From positions 2,170,001 through 2,234,000 of the forward strand of contig OZ251497.1 in assembly GCA_965242735.1 (NCBI GenBank): a stretch of DNA of 64,000 bases. Direction: 5' to 3'. A model generated the notes under the pieces. That model had not been told where the DNA came from and made no database searches. It saw nothing but the letters and a program-made list of their open reading frames with translations. Source of the stretch: G958295645 sp965242735 (GTDB lineage Bacteria; Gemmatimonadota; Gemmatimonadetes; Longimicrobiales; Gaopeijiaceae). Numbering within the stretch: the first letter of the stretch is position 1; each line of letters starts with the position of its first letter. Shown piece by piece: positions 54,409 through 63,538 of the stretch. Made by a program: the position numbers and the translations under genes.

Positions 54409-54433
54409 CGGCCGGCAGCCCCCAAGCAACAGC

Positions 54434-55675
54434 CTACATGCACGCGACGACGGCTTCCCCGAAGCGCGAGGTCGACACCTCCGTCGCGCCCTTCATCTGC
54501 CGCGCCAAGTCGTAGGTCACCGCGCGCTCCCGGACCGCGCCCTCCAGTCCCCGGCCCACGGCCGCCGCCGCCTCGTCCCAGCCCAAGTGCTCGAGCATCA
54601 TCGCCGCCGACAGGATCAGCGAGCCCGGATTGACCTTGTCCTGTCCCGCGTACTTGGGCGCCGTCCCGTGGGTCGCCTCGAAGACCGCGACCTCGTCGCC
54701 GATGTTGGCCCCGGGCGCCATGCCCAGCCCCCCGACCTGGGCGGCGCAAGCGTCCGACAGGTAGTCGCCGTTCAGGTTGGGCGTCGCCAGCACCGAGTAC
54801 TCGGACGGGCGAAGCAGCGCCTGCTGGAACATCGCGTCGGCGATGCGGTCCTTGATCACGACCCTTCCCCCGGCCTCCTCGCCCTCCCAGAGGCGCGCCT
54901 CGGGCACCGTGTCGCCGCCGAACTCGTCGCGGGCCACCTCGTACCCCCAGTCCCGAAACGCGCCCTCGGTGAACTTCATGATGTTGCCCTTGTGCACGAG
55001 CGTCACCGAGTCCCTTCCGCGCGCCAGCGCGTACCGAATCGCCGCCGCCACGTGCCGCTTCGTGCCGAACGCGCTCACCGGCTTGACGCCGATCCCGCTC
55101 CCGTCGCGAACCCGCGCCCCCAAGCTGTCCGCCAGAAACGCGCGCAGCCGCTCGGCCTCGGGCGTGCCCGCCTCCCACTCCAAGCCCGCGTACACGTCCT
55201 CCGTGTTCTCGCGAAAGATCACCACGTCCAGGTCGCCGGGCCGGTCCACCGGCGACGGCACGCCCGGAATCCAGCGCACCGGCCGAACGCACGAGTACAG
55301 GTCCAGGACTTGGCGAATCGTCACGTTCAGCGACCGAATCCCCCCGCCCACCGGCGTCGTCAGCGGCCCCTTGATCGCAACCCGGAACTCGGTGAAGGCG
55401 TCCAGCGTCTCCTGGGGCAGCCATTCGCCCGCCCGCTCGTAGGCCTTCTCGCCCGCGAGGACCTCCATCCACGCGATCGCGCGGGCACCGCCGTAGGACT
55501 TCGCGACGGCGGCGTCCACCACGCGGCGCGTGGCCGCCCAGATGTCCGGGCCGATGCCGTCGCCCTCGACGAAGGGGACGACGGGGCGGTCGGGGACGTT
55601 GAGGCCGCCTCCGACGGCGGCGGCGATGGGCTCGCCCTCTTGGGGAACGGTTGCGTGGCGGTACGAGGACGGCAC
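54434..55675 (-). CDS. icd: Isocitrate dehydrogenase (NADP-type)
   Basis: 413 residues from a GTG start, with E. coli Icd length. It oxidises isocitrate in the TCA cycle. Motifs: VVPFVEGDGIGPDIW, IKGPLTTPVGGGIRSLNVTIRQ with the regulatory Ser, VIFRENTEDVYAGLEW, VTLVHKGNIMKFTEG, ATPNLNGDYLSDACAAQVGGLGMAPG and FEATHGTAPKYAGQDKVNPGSLILSAAMML. Its stop is 25 bp from pepA on the same strand. Confidence 0.96.
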   Translation of the reverse strand: MPSSYRHATVPQEGEPIAAAVGGGLNVPDRPVVPFVEGDGIGPDIWAATRRVVDAAVAKSYGGARAIAWMEVLAGEKAYERAGEWLPQETLDAFTEFRVAIKGPLTTPVGGGIRSLNVTIRQVLDLYSCVRPVRWIPGVPSPVDRPGDLDVVIFRENTEDVYAGLEWEAGTPEAERLRAFLADSLGARVRDGSGIGVKPVSAFGTKRHVAAAIRYALARGRDSVTLVHKGNIMKFTEGAFRDWGYEVARDEFGGDTVPEARLWEGEEAGGRVVIKDRIADAMFQQALLRPSEYSVLATPNLNGDYLSDACAAQVGGLGMAPGANIGDEVAVFEATHGTAPKYAGQDKVNPGSLILSAAMMLEHLGWDEAAAAVGRGLEGAVRERAVTYDLARQMKGATEVSTSRFGEAVVACM

Positions 55676-56173
55676 GATGGCAGCTCCGTTGGCTGAAGGA
55701 ACTCCGGGCTGGCTGGAGAGAGGCGGCGGCTCTTGGCCGGCAGAAGCATGGCGCGGCCCGCCGGCGTTCTCGAAATGTGGCGATTGCGGCGCGCCAAGAG
55801 AAAGGTAGACGCGCAGGGGGACGGGAGGGCCCGTCTGACGGGAGCGCGGACGCTGCGCGGCGACATGGCGGGGTCGGCGAGGCACCGGGACGCCAACCGG
55901 ACCGGGGGACTGGCCACTCGGCGGGTGCAGGATGGCCAAGCGCCGCAGGCCCGCCATCCCGGCGGCCGTCGCAACGCGGGCTCGGCAGCGGGCAGGCGAG
56001 CAAGGCGCCCGCCGACTGTTGGGCATCGGGGGGCGGCTTGAAGTCTCGTTTTGGCGAATCTGACAGATTCTACCTATTATTTGTCAAAGAATCTGTCCTG
56101 GCGTCAAAAAACGCCGTTTTCGTGCTCTTTGCCGCCCGTCAGGACGCCTTCCTTCGACAAAACAAGGCCGCAA
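55676..56173. other. Divergent intergenic region between icd and the Fic gene
   Basis: 498 bp with no supported gene. The left part is GC-rich; the right part (56041-56120) drops sharply to AT-rich DNA and holds an inverted-repeat element (separate entry). Promoters for icd (leftward) and the Fic gene (rightward) are expected here. Confidence 0.55.
56056..56097. promoter_or_regulatory. Candidate operator: three GAATCTG half-sites
   Basis: A near-palindrome GAATCTG-A-CAGATTC lies at 56056-56070. The 10-mer GACAGATTCT at 56062-56071 is matched by its exact inverse AGAATCTGTC at 56088-56097. So one half-site occurs three times in two orientations, in AT-rich DNA 80-120 bp before the Fic start. 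This fits a repressor-bound promoter or an attenuator-like hairpin. A dimeric repressor, possibly the Fic protein's own C-terminal helix-turn-helix, is one guess. Confidence 0.5.
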
Positions 56174-57343
56174 ATGTCGCACACGACGAATTCCAGCGCG
56201 CACGCTCTCGTCTCGCCGCCCCGCTTCCGCCGCGACTGGAGCCTCTCGGCGAAGACGCGTCGCCGCCTCGGCTGGTGCGACGCCCAACTCGCGTCGTTGC
56301 GGGAGTCGCCCATCGCGCCCGAGCTGCAAGCGGACTTGGCGGAGGCCGCCTCGGTCCGGACCGTCGCCGCGACTTTGTCGCTCGCCGGCGGCACGCTGAC
56401 GGAAACGCAGGTCGCGTCTGTGCTCGCAGGCCAAAGGCTGCCCCCGAGCCGCCGGCACCTGGGCGACGAGGCGCGAAACGTCGTCAAGGCCGCCCGCCTG
56501 CTGCTCGACCATGCCCGCGCCGAAACACCGGAGCCGGTGTCGCCCGCGCTGCTGCTTCAAGTCCACCGAACGCTGGGCCAAGGACTGGGGGCACACTTCG
56601 CCGGATCGCCAGGAACGTTCCGCGCCCCGGACGAGGCCGCCCGCGTCCCTTGTCCCCCGGCCCGAGACGTTCCCGCACTCGTCGGGCAACTCAGCTCGTG
56701 GGCCGAGCAAGAACTTCCCGTCCTGGACCCGCAGGCCCCGTCCGCCGACGCATCCGACTCCGGCGGCCCTTTGGCGCGTGTGGCCGCCGTCCATGCGTAC
56801 CTGGCGTGGATTCGGCCGTTCGCCGACGGAAACGGCCGCACGGCGCGCCTCATGGAGACCTACGTCCTTCTCCGCGCCGGCGTCCCCGCGCTCGCCGCCT
56901 CGCTGCCGACCGTCCACTACGCGCAGACGCGCCGCACCTACGAGCGGCTGCTCCGCCAGACCGTTGCCGACCGGTCGCTCACGTCGTTCGTGTCCTACGC
57001 CGTCGCCGGCTTCCGAGACGGCTTGGCGGCCTTGGCGCGTTCCCTTCGCGAACACCAATGGCAGGCCGCGTGGCGCGCGTTCGTCTTCGCCCGCTTCGAC
57101 GCCCACGAGCACCACAAGAAGACCGTCAAGCGCCGCCGCCGGGCGCTCGCCTTGCACCTGCCCCTGGACCGCGCCGTCGGCCCCGGCGACGTCGCCGGGC
57201 TGGACGCCGATCTCGGGCGCGCCTACCGCGCTCTCTCCGAACGCACGCTCCAGCGCGACATGGACGCGCTCGTCGAAATGGGGATCGCCACCGAGTGGGA
57301 CGGCCGCTTGCTGGCGGCGGCCGAGGTCTTGCGGGTCTGGTAG
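56174..57343 (+). CDS. Fic-family protein with altered catalytic motif
   Basis: 389 residues from the ATG at 56174. The Fic fold is recognised by VHAYLAWIRPFADGNGRTARLMETYVLL (about 206-233) and a C-terminal winged-helix (about 340-389, LSERTLQRDMDALVEMGIATE). In active Fic enzymes the motif is HPFxDGNGRxxR; here the His is Arg214 (CGG at 56813-56815). The usual inhibitory S-x-x-I-E-G helix near the N-terminus reads TLSLAGG, so its Glu is also absent. AMP transfer to targets is therefore unlikely by the usual route; a binding or regulatory role is inferred. Confidence 0.82.
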   Translation: MSHTTNSSAHALVSPPRFRRDWSLSAKTRRRLGWCDAQLASLRESPIAPELQADLAEAASVRTVAATLSLAGGTLTETQVASVLAGQRLPPSRRHLGDEARNVVKAARLLLDHARAETPEPVSPALLLQVHRTLGQGLGAHFAGSPGTFRAPDEAARVPCPPARDVPALVGQLSSWAEQELPVLDPQAPSADASDSGGPLARVAAVHAYLAWIRPFADGNGRTARLMETYVLLRAGVPALAASLPTVHYAQTRRTYERLLRQTVADRSLTSFVSYAVAGFRDGLAALARSLREHQWQAAWRAFVFARFDAHEHHKKTVKRRRRALALHLPLDRAVGPGDVAGLDADLGRAYRALSERTLQRDMDALVEMGIATEWDGRLLAAAEVLRVW

Positions 57344-57384
57344 AGGGAGGAGCAGGAAGGCGGCTGGGCTTGGCGCGGGGTCCG

Positions 57385-57431
57385 TCGCTGTGTTACGATT
57401 ACGTCATTGAAGAAAATTATTCACTCACCGT
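57385..57431 (+). promoter_or_regulatory. AT-rich leader/promoter candidate of the AAA/NACHT unit
   Basis: The 88-bp gap between the Fic gene and the AAA gene contains a local AT-rich run (GTTACGATTACGTCATTGAA then GAAAATTATTC). It is the only such DNA near the ATG at 57432. No ideal box pair can be fixed. Confidence 0.3.
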
Positions 57432-58670
57432 ATGGAAGCCCAGATGAACGCATACGAGAGACCGCTCGTCGAGCGCGTCGTGCAGTTCCTGGAGATGGAG
57501 CCGCCCTCGCTCGTGGCCGTCATCGGCCCCAGGCAGACGGGCAAGACCACCATCGCCGAGCAGGCCCTTCGGCGCACGGGCCTGCCGCACTGGCTCGTCG
57601 CGGTTGACGATCCGACGGCCCACGAAGTTCCCTTCGGGCGTCTTGGCGACGTGCCTGATCGGGAGTGGCTCGTGAACGTCTGGAGCCGCGCCCGCCAAGA
57701 AGCCCGCGCAAGTCCGTCGGGATTCATCCTGGCCTTGGACGAGGTGCAGCACATCAAGGGATGGTCCGACTTGGTCAAGGGAATGTGGGACCGGGACCGC
57801 GCTGAGGAATGCCCTCTGCAGGTCGTCGTACTGGGTTCGGCCCCGTGGGACCTGCTGACCGGTCTGCACGAAAGCTTGGTCGGCCGCTTCATGCCGGTGC
57901 ACGTTCGCCAATGGTCACTTCGGGAAATGGTGTCTGCGTTCGACTTGACCCTGGACGAGTACATGTTCTTCGGCGGTTATCCGGGGGCGGCTCAACGGCG
58001 GGGAGACTTGGACGCTTGGCGCGACTACGTCCTCGGCGCAATCGTCGAGCCCACCATCGGCAGGGACATCCTGTCGCTCGCCAGAGTCGACAAGCCCGCG
58101 CTGATGCAACAGTTGATGGCACTCGTGCAAGACTATTCCGGACAGATTCTCGCCTACAACAAGATGCTCGGCCAGCTGCAGGACACCGGCAACGTCACGA
58201 CGCTGGCTGGCTACCTGGAACTCCTCGCAAAGGCGGGACTGGCGACGGGACTGCCCGGATATTCCGGCAGCAGCCATCAGCGCCGGGCGTCCCAGCCCAA
58301 GCTGAACGTTCTCGACCCCGCCGTCATGACCGCGCACCTGGGCTATTCCTTTGACGAGGCAACGCACGACCGCACCCTATGGGGCAGGATCGTCGAGAGC
58401 ACCGTGGGAGCCCACCTTCACAACACGCTGCCCCCGGCGGCGGAGCTTCATTATTGGCGTCGCGACGGCCAAGAAGTGGACTTCGTCCTGACCCGCGGCC
58501 CGCACGTCGTCGGCATTGAAGTGAAGAGCGGCGAGCGGGGAGCGACCGGCGGCCTGAAAGCGTTTCGCGACAGGTTCCCCGGGGCCAGAACGCGCCTCGT
58601 CGGCGCCGGAGGGACGCCGCTCAACGAGTTCTTGTGGGAGCCCGCCTCGTACTGGCTGGAGGAAGAATGA
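57432..58670 (+). CDS. AAA ATPase with DUF4143-like nuclease domain
   Basis: 412 residues. Walker A GPRQTGKTT (32-40) and Walker B FILALDEVQ (98-106) belong to the AAA_14 type that pairs with DUF4143. The C-terminal domain (about 300-412) has the nuclease-type strand DGQEVDFVLTRGPHVVGIEVKSGER, with an EVD, an E-x-K and the DUF4143 fold. Such ATPases are common but poorly understood; many are found with toxins or defence genes. An internal ATG at 57444 is also possible. Its stop overlaps the ATG of the NACHT gene by 3 bp, so they are made together. Confidence 0.88.
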   Translation: MEAQMNAYERPLVERVVQFLEMEPPSLVAVIGPRQTGKTTIAEQALRRTGLPHWLVAVDDPTAHEVPFGRLGDVPDREWLVNVWSRARQEARASPSGFILALDEVQHIKGWSDLVKGMWDRDRAEECPLQVVVLGSAPWDLLTGLHESLVGRFMPVHVRQWSLREMVSAFDLTLDEYMFFGGYPGAAQRRGDLDAWRDYVLGAIVEPTIGRDILSLARVDKPALMQQLMALVQDYSGQILAYNKMLGQLQDTGNVTTLAGYLELLAKAGLATGLPGYSGSSHQRRASQPKLNVLDPAVMTAHLGYSFDEATHDRTLWGRIVESTVGAHLHNTLPPAAELHYWRRDGQEVDFVLTRGPHVVGIEVKSGERGATGGLKAFRDRFPGARTRLVGAGGTPLNEFLWEPASYWLEEE

Positions 58671-61600
58671 CGGCGAAGCTGGTCGTGCCGCGGACCGTCA
58701 CGGCGGTCGATAGCGGGCGGGAGGCCTTGACCAGCGCGGCCGCGTCGCAACCCATCTCCGCTTTCAGGGACGTCCGCGCCTTCGTGCTGCTCGGCGACCC
58801 GGGTTCCGGCAAGACCACCGAGTTCAAGCAGGCCGAACGAGCAGAGGGCGGCGTGTACGTCCCCGCACGCCGCTTCATTCGGGGACCCGCTCGCAAGCCG
58901 GAGTGGCGGGGCAAGACCCTCTTCATCGACGGATTGGACGAGATGCGCGCCGGGGCCGGCGACCCGCGCATGGCGCTCGACGCCATCTTGGGGCGACTGG
59001 AGAAACTCGACCGTCCACGCGTGAGGATATCTTGCCGGGCAGCGGCTTGGCTGGCGGGCAACGACGCCAACGAGCTTCGGTCGCTGCCGGGCTACGACGA
59101 TCTTTTGATTCTCCGCCTGGACCCGCTCGTGGAAGCGGACGCCGAAGAGCTTCTGGCCCATCACGGCGTGAAGGATGCCGACGCGTTCCTTGTGGCGGCA
59201 CGGGACCATGGCCTTCGCGATCTTCTTGACAACCCGCTTACGCTTGACCTGCTGACCAAGGCGTTCTCCGTAGGTCGTTCTTGGCCCGACGGCAAGCGCC
59301 AGACATTCGAGAAGGCCTGCCGCACGTTGGCCGGGGAATACAACGAGGAACATCGAGCGGCGCGTCAAGTCCCCGTCAGCCTCGACGAAAAGATCTCGGC
59401 GGCCGGCTGTTTGGCGACGCTGTTGCTGGTCGGCGGTAGGGAGCACGTCGAAGCTGTCGGAGCAGGCAAACCGGACGCCGGCGCGGACCTGTCGCTACGG
59501 CTTGAAGAGATGCCCGCCAAGGCAATGCCGTCCGGAGGCATGAACGCGCTGAAGCGCACACTGGACACGAGGCTGTTCTCATTGGCCGACGGTTCTGGCT
59601 CCTCGGTCTCGGCCTTGGCCCCGTACCATCGCAGCGTGGCCGAACATCTGGCGGCGAGGCACCTTCACGAGCGGATCAAGGGGGGCGCGCCTGTGGGCCG
59701 CGTGCTGGCCCTTCTTGCCGGGGCCGACGGCGTCGTGGTCCCCAGCCTGCGGGGGCTTGCGGCTTGGCTGGCGACCTTCAACTCCGACGCGCGCCGTCGT
59801 TTGGTGGACGAGATCCCCTTCGACATACTGGCGTCCGGGGACCCGTCCGTCTTTTCGCCGAGGTGCAAGGACCGTCTCCTGCATGCGCTCGGGCAGCTCT
59901 CCCCCCATCGCGGGTTCATGCTGCGCCGGACCAGCCCAGCCGTTCGGGCCGCTTTGACCAGCCCGGAGACGATGGGGTTTCTCCGACGCTGCATCGAGAA
60001 CGACCCGACGGGCCAGCCGCAAGCGGTCCAGTCGGTCGTCGAGCTCCTGTTCGAGGGCTTGGCGTCCGATCCCTCGCCATGCGATTCGTTGTCGGTTGGC
60101 GAGGCCGTCGCCGTGGCTCGCGACGATCGCTGGATGTTTGCGGCACGGAAGCAGGCACTTGACGCCGCGATCCGAGTCGCGGAGCACGACGACGAAGGCT
60201 ACGACCTGTTGGCACGCATGTTGGAGGACATAAGTGCGGGCCGTGTCGCGGACGTGAATCAAGAGTTGCGGGGCAAGCTTGTAGAAGGCCTCTATCCCCA
60301 TCACCTGCCGCCGTCGCAGATTCCTCGGCTCCTGCCTCGGGCATCCGGAGGGACTCTCACGTGGCGTCTGTCGCGTGCGCTGAGAGAGACGGAAGATGCC
60401 CACGTGCCCGACATCCTCGACGCGCTGTGCGTGATCGACCGAGACCAAGCCGACGCCGACTACCCGGATCTGTTCCGAAGAATCTCGGAAGAGGCGCGCT
60501 TGGACTTGCTGGACCGCGGCCTTCAACTCCACGGCGAATCCGTCGCCGTTGGCAGGCTGTACGACTGGCTTTCGGTGCACCCCGAGCCGAAGCGCCTCCA
60601 CGCAGCCACGGGGACGAAGGGCGGCAACGGCGACCTGGGGCCGGGGCCGTGGCTGTCTCAACACCCCGGCATCCGCCGAAGTCTCCTGCGAGAACACGTG
60701 CGGCGCGAACGACATATGTTGGACGAGAACCGCAGTCATTTCCGCATGTTCCCTCTTCTCTTTCTCGGGCTTTCTCCCGGCGAGGCCGTCGCCTTGTGCT
60801 TCGAGGAGGCCGTCGCCGCGACAGCACTCGACGACGCGCGCTCGTACTTGGACTGGGCCGTGATGCACCGCCGTTCGCAAGTGCAACCGCTGCCGGGCAC
60901 TACCTTCGCGGAGGCGCTAACGCCAGATTGGCTCGAGTGGGCAATGGCCCAATTGCGGAGCAAGCCCGAACTGGTCGAATATCTTGAGCGCACAGCCCAA
61001 CGCGAGGCAAAGAAACGACAGGCGCACGCGAGCCGCGAAGATCCATACCGCGAGCGCATGCGGCAAGCCGTCCTGCAACGAAGAGACCTTCTGCTGAAGG
61101 GCACCGCGCCGCCGGAGCTTCTCGAGGAAGCGGCCCTCGTCTACTTGGGAATCCGTCCTATGGAGCCGTCGCTCCGACCCGTCGAGAGGTTGCAGAAATG
61201 GCTTGCCGACGATGTCCTTTCGGACGACGACGCCTCGGATGCGGTCAAGGCCGCGTTGCGCGCCCTGGGCCGGGTCGTCGAGGAAAGCACCATCCCCAGC
61301 TTGGCTCAGCTGATTGAATTCAAGCAGGAAGGCAAGATGTATCGGTTGGCATACCCCGTTTTGGCCGGACTCGACGATATCGGCCGACGCGAAGGCGCGT
61401 TCCCGGGGAGCTTCAGCGACGATTGGCTTCGGAGCGCACTGGGACTGCACTACTTGACCGTCGTGATGAACAAGGGCATGCCGCGCTGGGTCGGCACCTT
61501 GCTCGACGCCAAGTCCCGACTCGTCTCCGAGACACTCGCCGAAGTTCTGACGGCGCAGATCCGAGGCCGGTGCGACTACGAAGACCACCACCTGCTCTCG

Positions 61601-62854
61601 CTGGACACGAACAGGCACGCAGGCGTGCTCAACGAAGTCGTATCCAAGTTGCTGAACGCGTTCCCGGCCCGAGGAACGAAGCGGCATTTGGCCAAGCTCC
61701 GCACAATCCTCGAGATCGCCTTGCACCATCTCCCTAGGGGCCAACTGCGCGAGGTCGTGGAGCGCAAGCTGACCCTCGGCAGCATGGACACCGCCCAGAG
61801 AACGACTTGGCTGGGCGTCGGCCTGCGAGCATGGCCACGCTGCTTCACGGCTCGCGCAGTGAGCTTTCTCGCCGACAAGCGCGACGCCACGGTTAGGCAC
61901 TTGGCGGACGCCTGGGCGAGCGGAAATGGTCGCGCACAGTTCTCGCCGCCGAGCGCCGGCATCAGAGACGTATTCTTGCTCGTGCGGAGGTTTGGCAGTC
62001 GCTATGCGCCCGAATGGATGAGCCGACATTCGCGCGCGGAAGTCGAGGCTGGCCGAGCCTTCATCGTTTCCGAGGAGGAGGAAGTTCATCAGAAGACGAG
62101 CGCGCTCATCAAGCATTGCATCCGCTACCTGTCCCGCGAACCGGAAGCCAGCCAAGCGTTGCGGCTCTTGGCCGACGATCCGGCGCTAGCGTCCTGGCGC
62201 GACAAGCTGGACCAAGCGCGCGAGGAGCAGGTGGAGCTTCGGCGGGAAACCACCCATCGTCCCCCTTCGCTCGCCGCTATCGCTAACGTCCTGAGCGATG
62301 GTCCGCCTGCCAACGCCGCCGACCTAGCTGAACTCGTCGCCGACCGGCTCCGGCACCTTGCGAGCGAGATCCGCGACGGCAACGCCGACGGCTGGCGACC
62401 GTTCTGGAACGAAGACCCCCACGGCCGTCCACTCAAGAGGAAGTCCGAGAACTCCTGCCGCGACGCGTTGCTGATGGCCCTGCGGCCTCGCCTCGATCCC
62501 TTGAACATCGACCTTCAGCCTGAACCGCACTACGCCGCGGACAAGCGAGCCGACATTCGCGCGGCGGCGCCCGGCGGCGATCCCGCGATTCCCGTCGAAG
62601 TCAAGAAGAGCGACAGCCGCGACCTCTGGAGCGCGGCGGAACGCCAGTTGGTCAAGAGGTACGCCCGAGACCCCTCGTCGGGAGGGCACGGCGTGTACGT
62701 CGTCCTTTGGTTCGGCGACTGCATGGTTCCGCCGAGCGGCCCCCGCCCCAAGTCCCCCGGCGAACTGAAGGACCAGCTTCGCGGACAGCTGGCCCCGGAC
62801 CAACGCCGCTTCGTGCGCGTGGTCGTGATCGACGTCGCGCGCCCGCGCCCGTAG
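58667..62854 (+). CDS. NACHT-type STAND ATPase with C-terminal PD-(D/E)XK nuclease
   Basis: 1395 residues. GGAGGAAG directly precedes the ATG at 58667. Walker A GDPGSGKTT (43-51) and the NACHT Walker B LFIDGLDEM (85-93) place it in the STAND/NLR superfamily. A long helical and repeat-like middle (about 300-1250, short helix pairs as in HEAT or TPR-like solenoids) is probably the sensor. The end carries a nuclease core with Asp1296 (KRADIR), Glu1311-x-Lys1313 (PVEVKKS) and an ERQLVKRYARDP helix, then GVYVVLWFG. The layout is that of bacterial NLR-like (bNACHT/Avs-type) antiphage proteins, but with the effector at the C-terminus. Confidence 0.85.
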   Translation: MTAKLVVPRTVTAVDSGREALTSAAASQPISAFRDVRAFVLLGDPGSGKTTEFKQAERAEGGVYVPARRFIRGPARKPEWRGKTLFIDGLDEMRAGAGDPRMALDAILGRLEKLDRPRVRISCRAAAWLAGNDANELRSLPGYDDLLILRLDPLVEADAEELLAHHGVKDADAFLVAARDHGLRDLLDNPLTLDLLTKAFSVGRSWPDGKRQTFEKACRTLAGEYNEEHRAARQVPVSLDEKISAAGCLATLLLVGGREHVEAVGAGKPDAGADLSLRLEEMPAKAMPSGGMNALKRTLDTRLFSLADGSGSSVSALAPYHRSVAEHLAARHLHERIKGGAPVGRVLALLAGADGVVVPSLRGLAAWLATFNSDARRRLVDEIPFDILASGDPSVFSPRCKDRLLHALGQLSPHRGFMLRRTSPAVRAALTSPETMGFLRRCIENDPTGQPQAVQSVVELLFEGLASDPSPCDSLSVGEAVAVARDDRWMFAARKQALDAAIRVAEHDDEGYDLLARMLEDISAGRVADVNQELRGKLVEGLYPHHLPPSQIPRLLPRASGGTLTWRLSRALRETEDAHVPDILDALCVIDRDQADADYPDLFRRISEEARLDLLDRGLQLHGESVAVGRLYDWLSVHPEPKRLHAATGTKGGNGDLGPGPWLSQHPGIRRSLLREHVRRERHMLDENRSHFRMFPLLFLGLSPGEAVALCFEEAVAATALDDARSYLDWAVMHRRSQVQPLPGTTFAEALTPDWLEWAMAQLRSKPELVEYLERTAQREAKKRQAHASREDPYRERMRQAVLQRRDLLLKGTAPPELLEEAALVYLGIRPMEPSLRPVERLQKWLADDVLSDDDASDAVKAALRALGRVVEESTIPSLAQLIEFKQEGKMYRLAYPVLAGLDDIGRREGAFPGSFSDDWLRSALGLHYLTVVMNKGMPRWVGTLLDAKSRLVSETLAEVLTAQIRGRCDYEDHHLLSLDTNRHAGVLNEVVSKLLNAFPARGTKRHLAKLRTILEIALHHLPRGQLREVVERKLTLGSMDTAQRTTWLGVGLRAWPRCFTARAVSFLADKRDATVRHLADAWASGNGRAQFSPPSAGIRDVFLLVRRFGSRYAPEWMSRHSRAEVEAGRAFIVSEEEEVHQKTSALIKHCIRYLSREPEASQALRLLADDPALASWRDKLDQAREEQVELRRETTHRPPSLAAIANVLSDGPPANAADLAELVADRLRHLASEIRDGNADGWRPFWNEDPHGRPLKRKSENSCRDALLMALRPRLDPLNIDLQPEPHYAADKRADIRAAAPGGDPAIPVEVKKSDSRDLWSAAERQLVKRYARDPSSGGHGVYVVLWFGDCMVPPSGPRPKSPGELKDQLRGQLAPDQRRFVRVVVIDVARPRP

Positions 62855-62980
62855 GCCGAACTCGTCCGGCGCGGCGGCACTTGTGCCGCCAAGCTACTCG
62901 CTCGGTTCTCCGAAGGACTGGAGCCAGCCGGGAGACGACCGACCCCGTCTCGTGTTTGGTGACCGCGGCGTCCTAAGCGA

Positions 62981-63241
62981 TCAGCGTTCGTCGCCTTTGT
63001 TGGCCGAATCTTCTACGTCGAACGCTTCAACCTTGATCGCCCGACCTTCTTCTTGCTCACCATGCACCTCGCGAAAGGCGTGCCCCAGAGCGGCCGACAA
63101 ACGCTCTCCGCTCCGACGGCAGACATCCTCGGCCTTGTAGGGATAGACTTCCTCGTAGTTCGTTACGGGCCACAGATCGAAGAGGGAGCCGCACCCCTTC
63201 ACGAAAGCCAGCGCTCGCGAGTATCGCCCCTGCGACGTCAT
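62981..63241 (-). CDS. Small conserved-looking protein of unknown function
   Basis: 86 residues. The ATG at 63241 has a strong TGAGGAGG site 11 bases upstream, the best argument that it is real. It begins MTSQGRYSRALAFVKGCGSLFDLWPV and ends with acidic residues. No family is recognised with confidence. No transmembrane segment or signal peptide is present. It lies convergent to the NACHT gene and downstream of rmuC, so it could belong to either transcription neighbourhood. Confidence 0.55.
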   Translation of the reverse strand: MTSQGRYSRALAFVKGCGSLFDLWPVTNYEEVYPYKAEDVCRRSGERLSAALGHAFREVHGEQEEGRAIKVEAFDVEDSANKGDER

Positions 63242-63538
63242 GGCTCGTCAATCCTCCTCATGCGCTGGGCTCTTCTCACGGCTCCGCCGAGAATCCGTCG
63301 CTCGCGACGCGGGCGACAATTCCATCTCGAGGAGGCGTTCAGAGGCCGACCTGGGCCGTCGCCCGCCGATCTTCCGGTCTGCAGGAAGCTAACGGCGCCG
63401 CACGCGGAGCCCAACGCCTCGGCTTCCCGCTCGGCGCGACCCTCAGCGGGCTTCACGCCCTCGCCTTGTTGAGCGACGGGCTGGCCGAATTCGGCCCTGT
63501 GGACAAGCCGGACTTCGACGCCGAGGGACGCCTGCGTT
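63242..63538. other. Gene-free stretch before rmuC
   Basis: About 300 bp with no supported gene, repeat or RNA. It contains the leader of the 86-residue gene at its left end. Confidence 0.4.

Noticed and set aside
50821..54633. 1270-codon plus-strand frame across the receptor and pepA genes
   Set aside because: Antisense shadow; the minus-strand products have metal-site and plug-domain motifs.
63053..63472. 139-codon plus-strand frame near the window end
   Set aside because: It runs antisense to the 86-residue gene, whose strong ribosome-binding site makes the minus strand the better call, and no domain was visible.
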